This document shows positions 5,451 through 5,621 of a stretch of DNA of 5,621 nucleotides, one piece after another (position 1 is the stretch's first letter; the number at the start of each line of letters is the position of its first letter). The position numbers and the translations under genes were made by a program. Source of the DNA: DHVE2 group archaeon (GTDB lineage Archaea > Thermoplasmatota > Thermoplasmata > Thermoplasmatales > Aciduliprofundaceae); contig JALWEL010000015.1 in assembly GCA_027014065.1 (NCBI GenBank), positions 1-5,621 of the forward strand, written 5' to 3'. Under the pieces are notes generated by a model. The model was not told the origin of the DNA. It saw nothing but the letters and a program-made list of their open reading frames with translations, and made no database searches.

Positions 5451-5621
5451 ATGGCTATGAGTGGAAAAATAGACTCAAAGACTAAACTATTCAACATGAT
5501 GAAGCCTATAATCGGGGCAAAGAAGCTAAAAATAAAAACACCAACCCAAAGAAGAGAAATTAGCGGCACGGTTACTCCAATTCCCGAGATAAAACAGCCG
5601 CATTTAAGGGAAATAGAGGTT
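5451..5621 (+). CDS. Probable second secretion ATPase, N-terminal 57 residues only (cut by window edge)
   Basis: An open frame starts at 5451, ten bases after the upstream stop, and runs without a stop to the window edge. The 57 visible residues begin MAMSGKIDSK and contain KKLKIKTP and TVTPIPEIKQP. They align without gaps over 33 residues with the N-terminus of the upstream ATPase: KLKIKTP/KVKIKIP, TPIPEIKQP/TPIPPLENP, then IEV/VEV, with 13 identities by my count. In the upstream protein this basic, proline-rich leader precedes the ATPase N-terminal domain. The likely reading is a tandem paralogue of that ATPase. The Walker motifs lie beyond the edge, so the family call rests only on the leader. 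A different protein sharing a membrane- or platform-docking leader is possible. Confidence 0.65.
   Translation, partial: MAMSGKIDSKTKLFNMMKPIIGAKKLKIKTPTQRREISGTVTPIPEIKQPHLREIEV

Noticed and set aside
415..5621. The operon being an archaellum (fla/arl) cluster
   Set aside because: No archaellin, FlaF/G/H or single-chain FlaJ is seen. The platform is split in two and the first gene is a LamG protein.

Overview
The window looks like a chromosomal segment of a euryarchaeon. The evidence is a tRNA-Thr gene with an archaeal bulge-helix-bulge intron at position 37/38, archaeal TATA boxes about 25-28 bases before expected transcript starts, strong GGAGGTGA-type ribosome binding sites, and archaeal-style secretion/pilus proteins. 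Frequent AGA/AGG codons and the protein style would suit a Thermoplasmata-related lineage such as Aciduliprofundum/DHVE2, but that is only an impression; no search was possible.

Layout. Positions 1-96 (minus strand) hold the first 32 codons of a gene resembling MvaI/BcnI-type restriction endonucleases, with its own promoter and ribosome binding site. Positions 162-290 (minus) encode tRNA-Thr(CGU), interrupted by a 55-nt intron. Positions 291-414 form a divergent intergenic region carrying the tRNA promoter on one strand and the promoter of the secretion operon on the other. From 415 to the right edge, five plus-strand genes are packed head to tail. They are a membrane-anchored pilin-like protein with an inserted LamG lectin-like domain, a complete type II/IV secretion (TadA/GspE/FlaI-like) ATPase, two separate T2SSF-family membrane platform proteins (TadB/TadC-like), and the start of another gene.

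The operon encodes the core of an archaeal type IV pilus/Tad-like machine: the ATPase in the cytoplasm, the two T2SSF proteins as the inner-membrane platform, and the first gene as a likely surface substrate or tip/adhesin component. The genes overlap by 4 bases or are separated by 1-10 bases, so they are almost certainly co-transcribed. The most notable points are the LamG domain inside a pilin-like protein and the last, truncated gene. The latter's N-terminal 57 residues align without gaps over 33 residues to the N-terminus of the upstream ATPase, suggesting a second paralogous ATPase in the same locus. Neither a prepilin peptidase nor typical small pilins are seen here; they may lie beyond the right edge.
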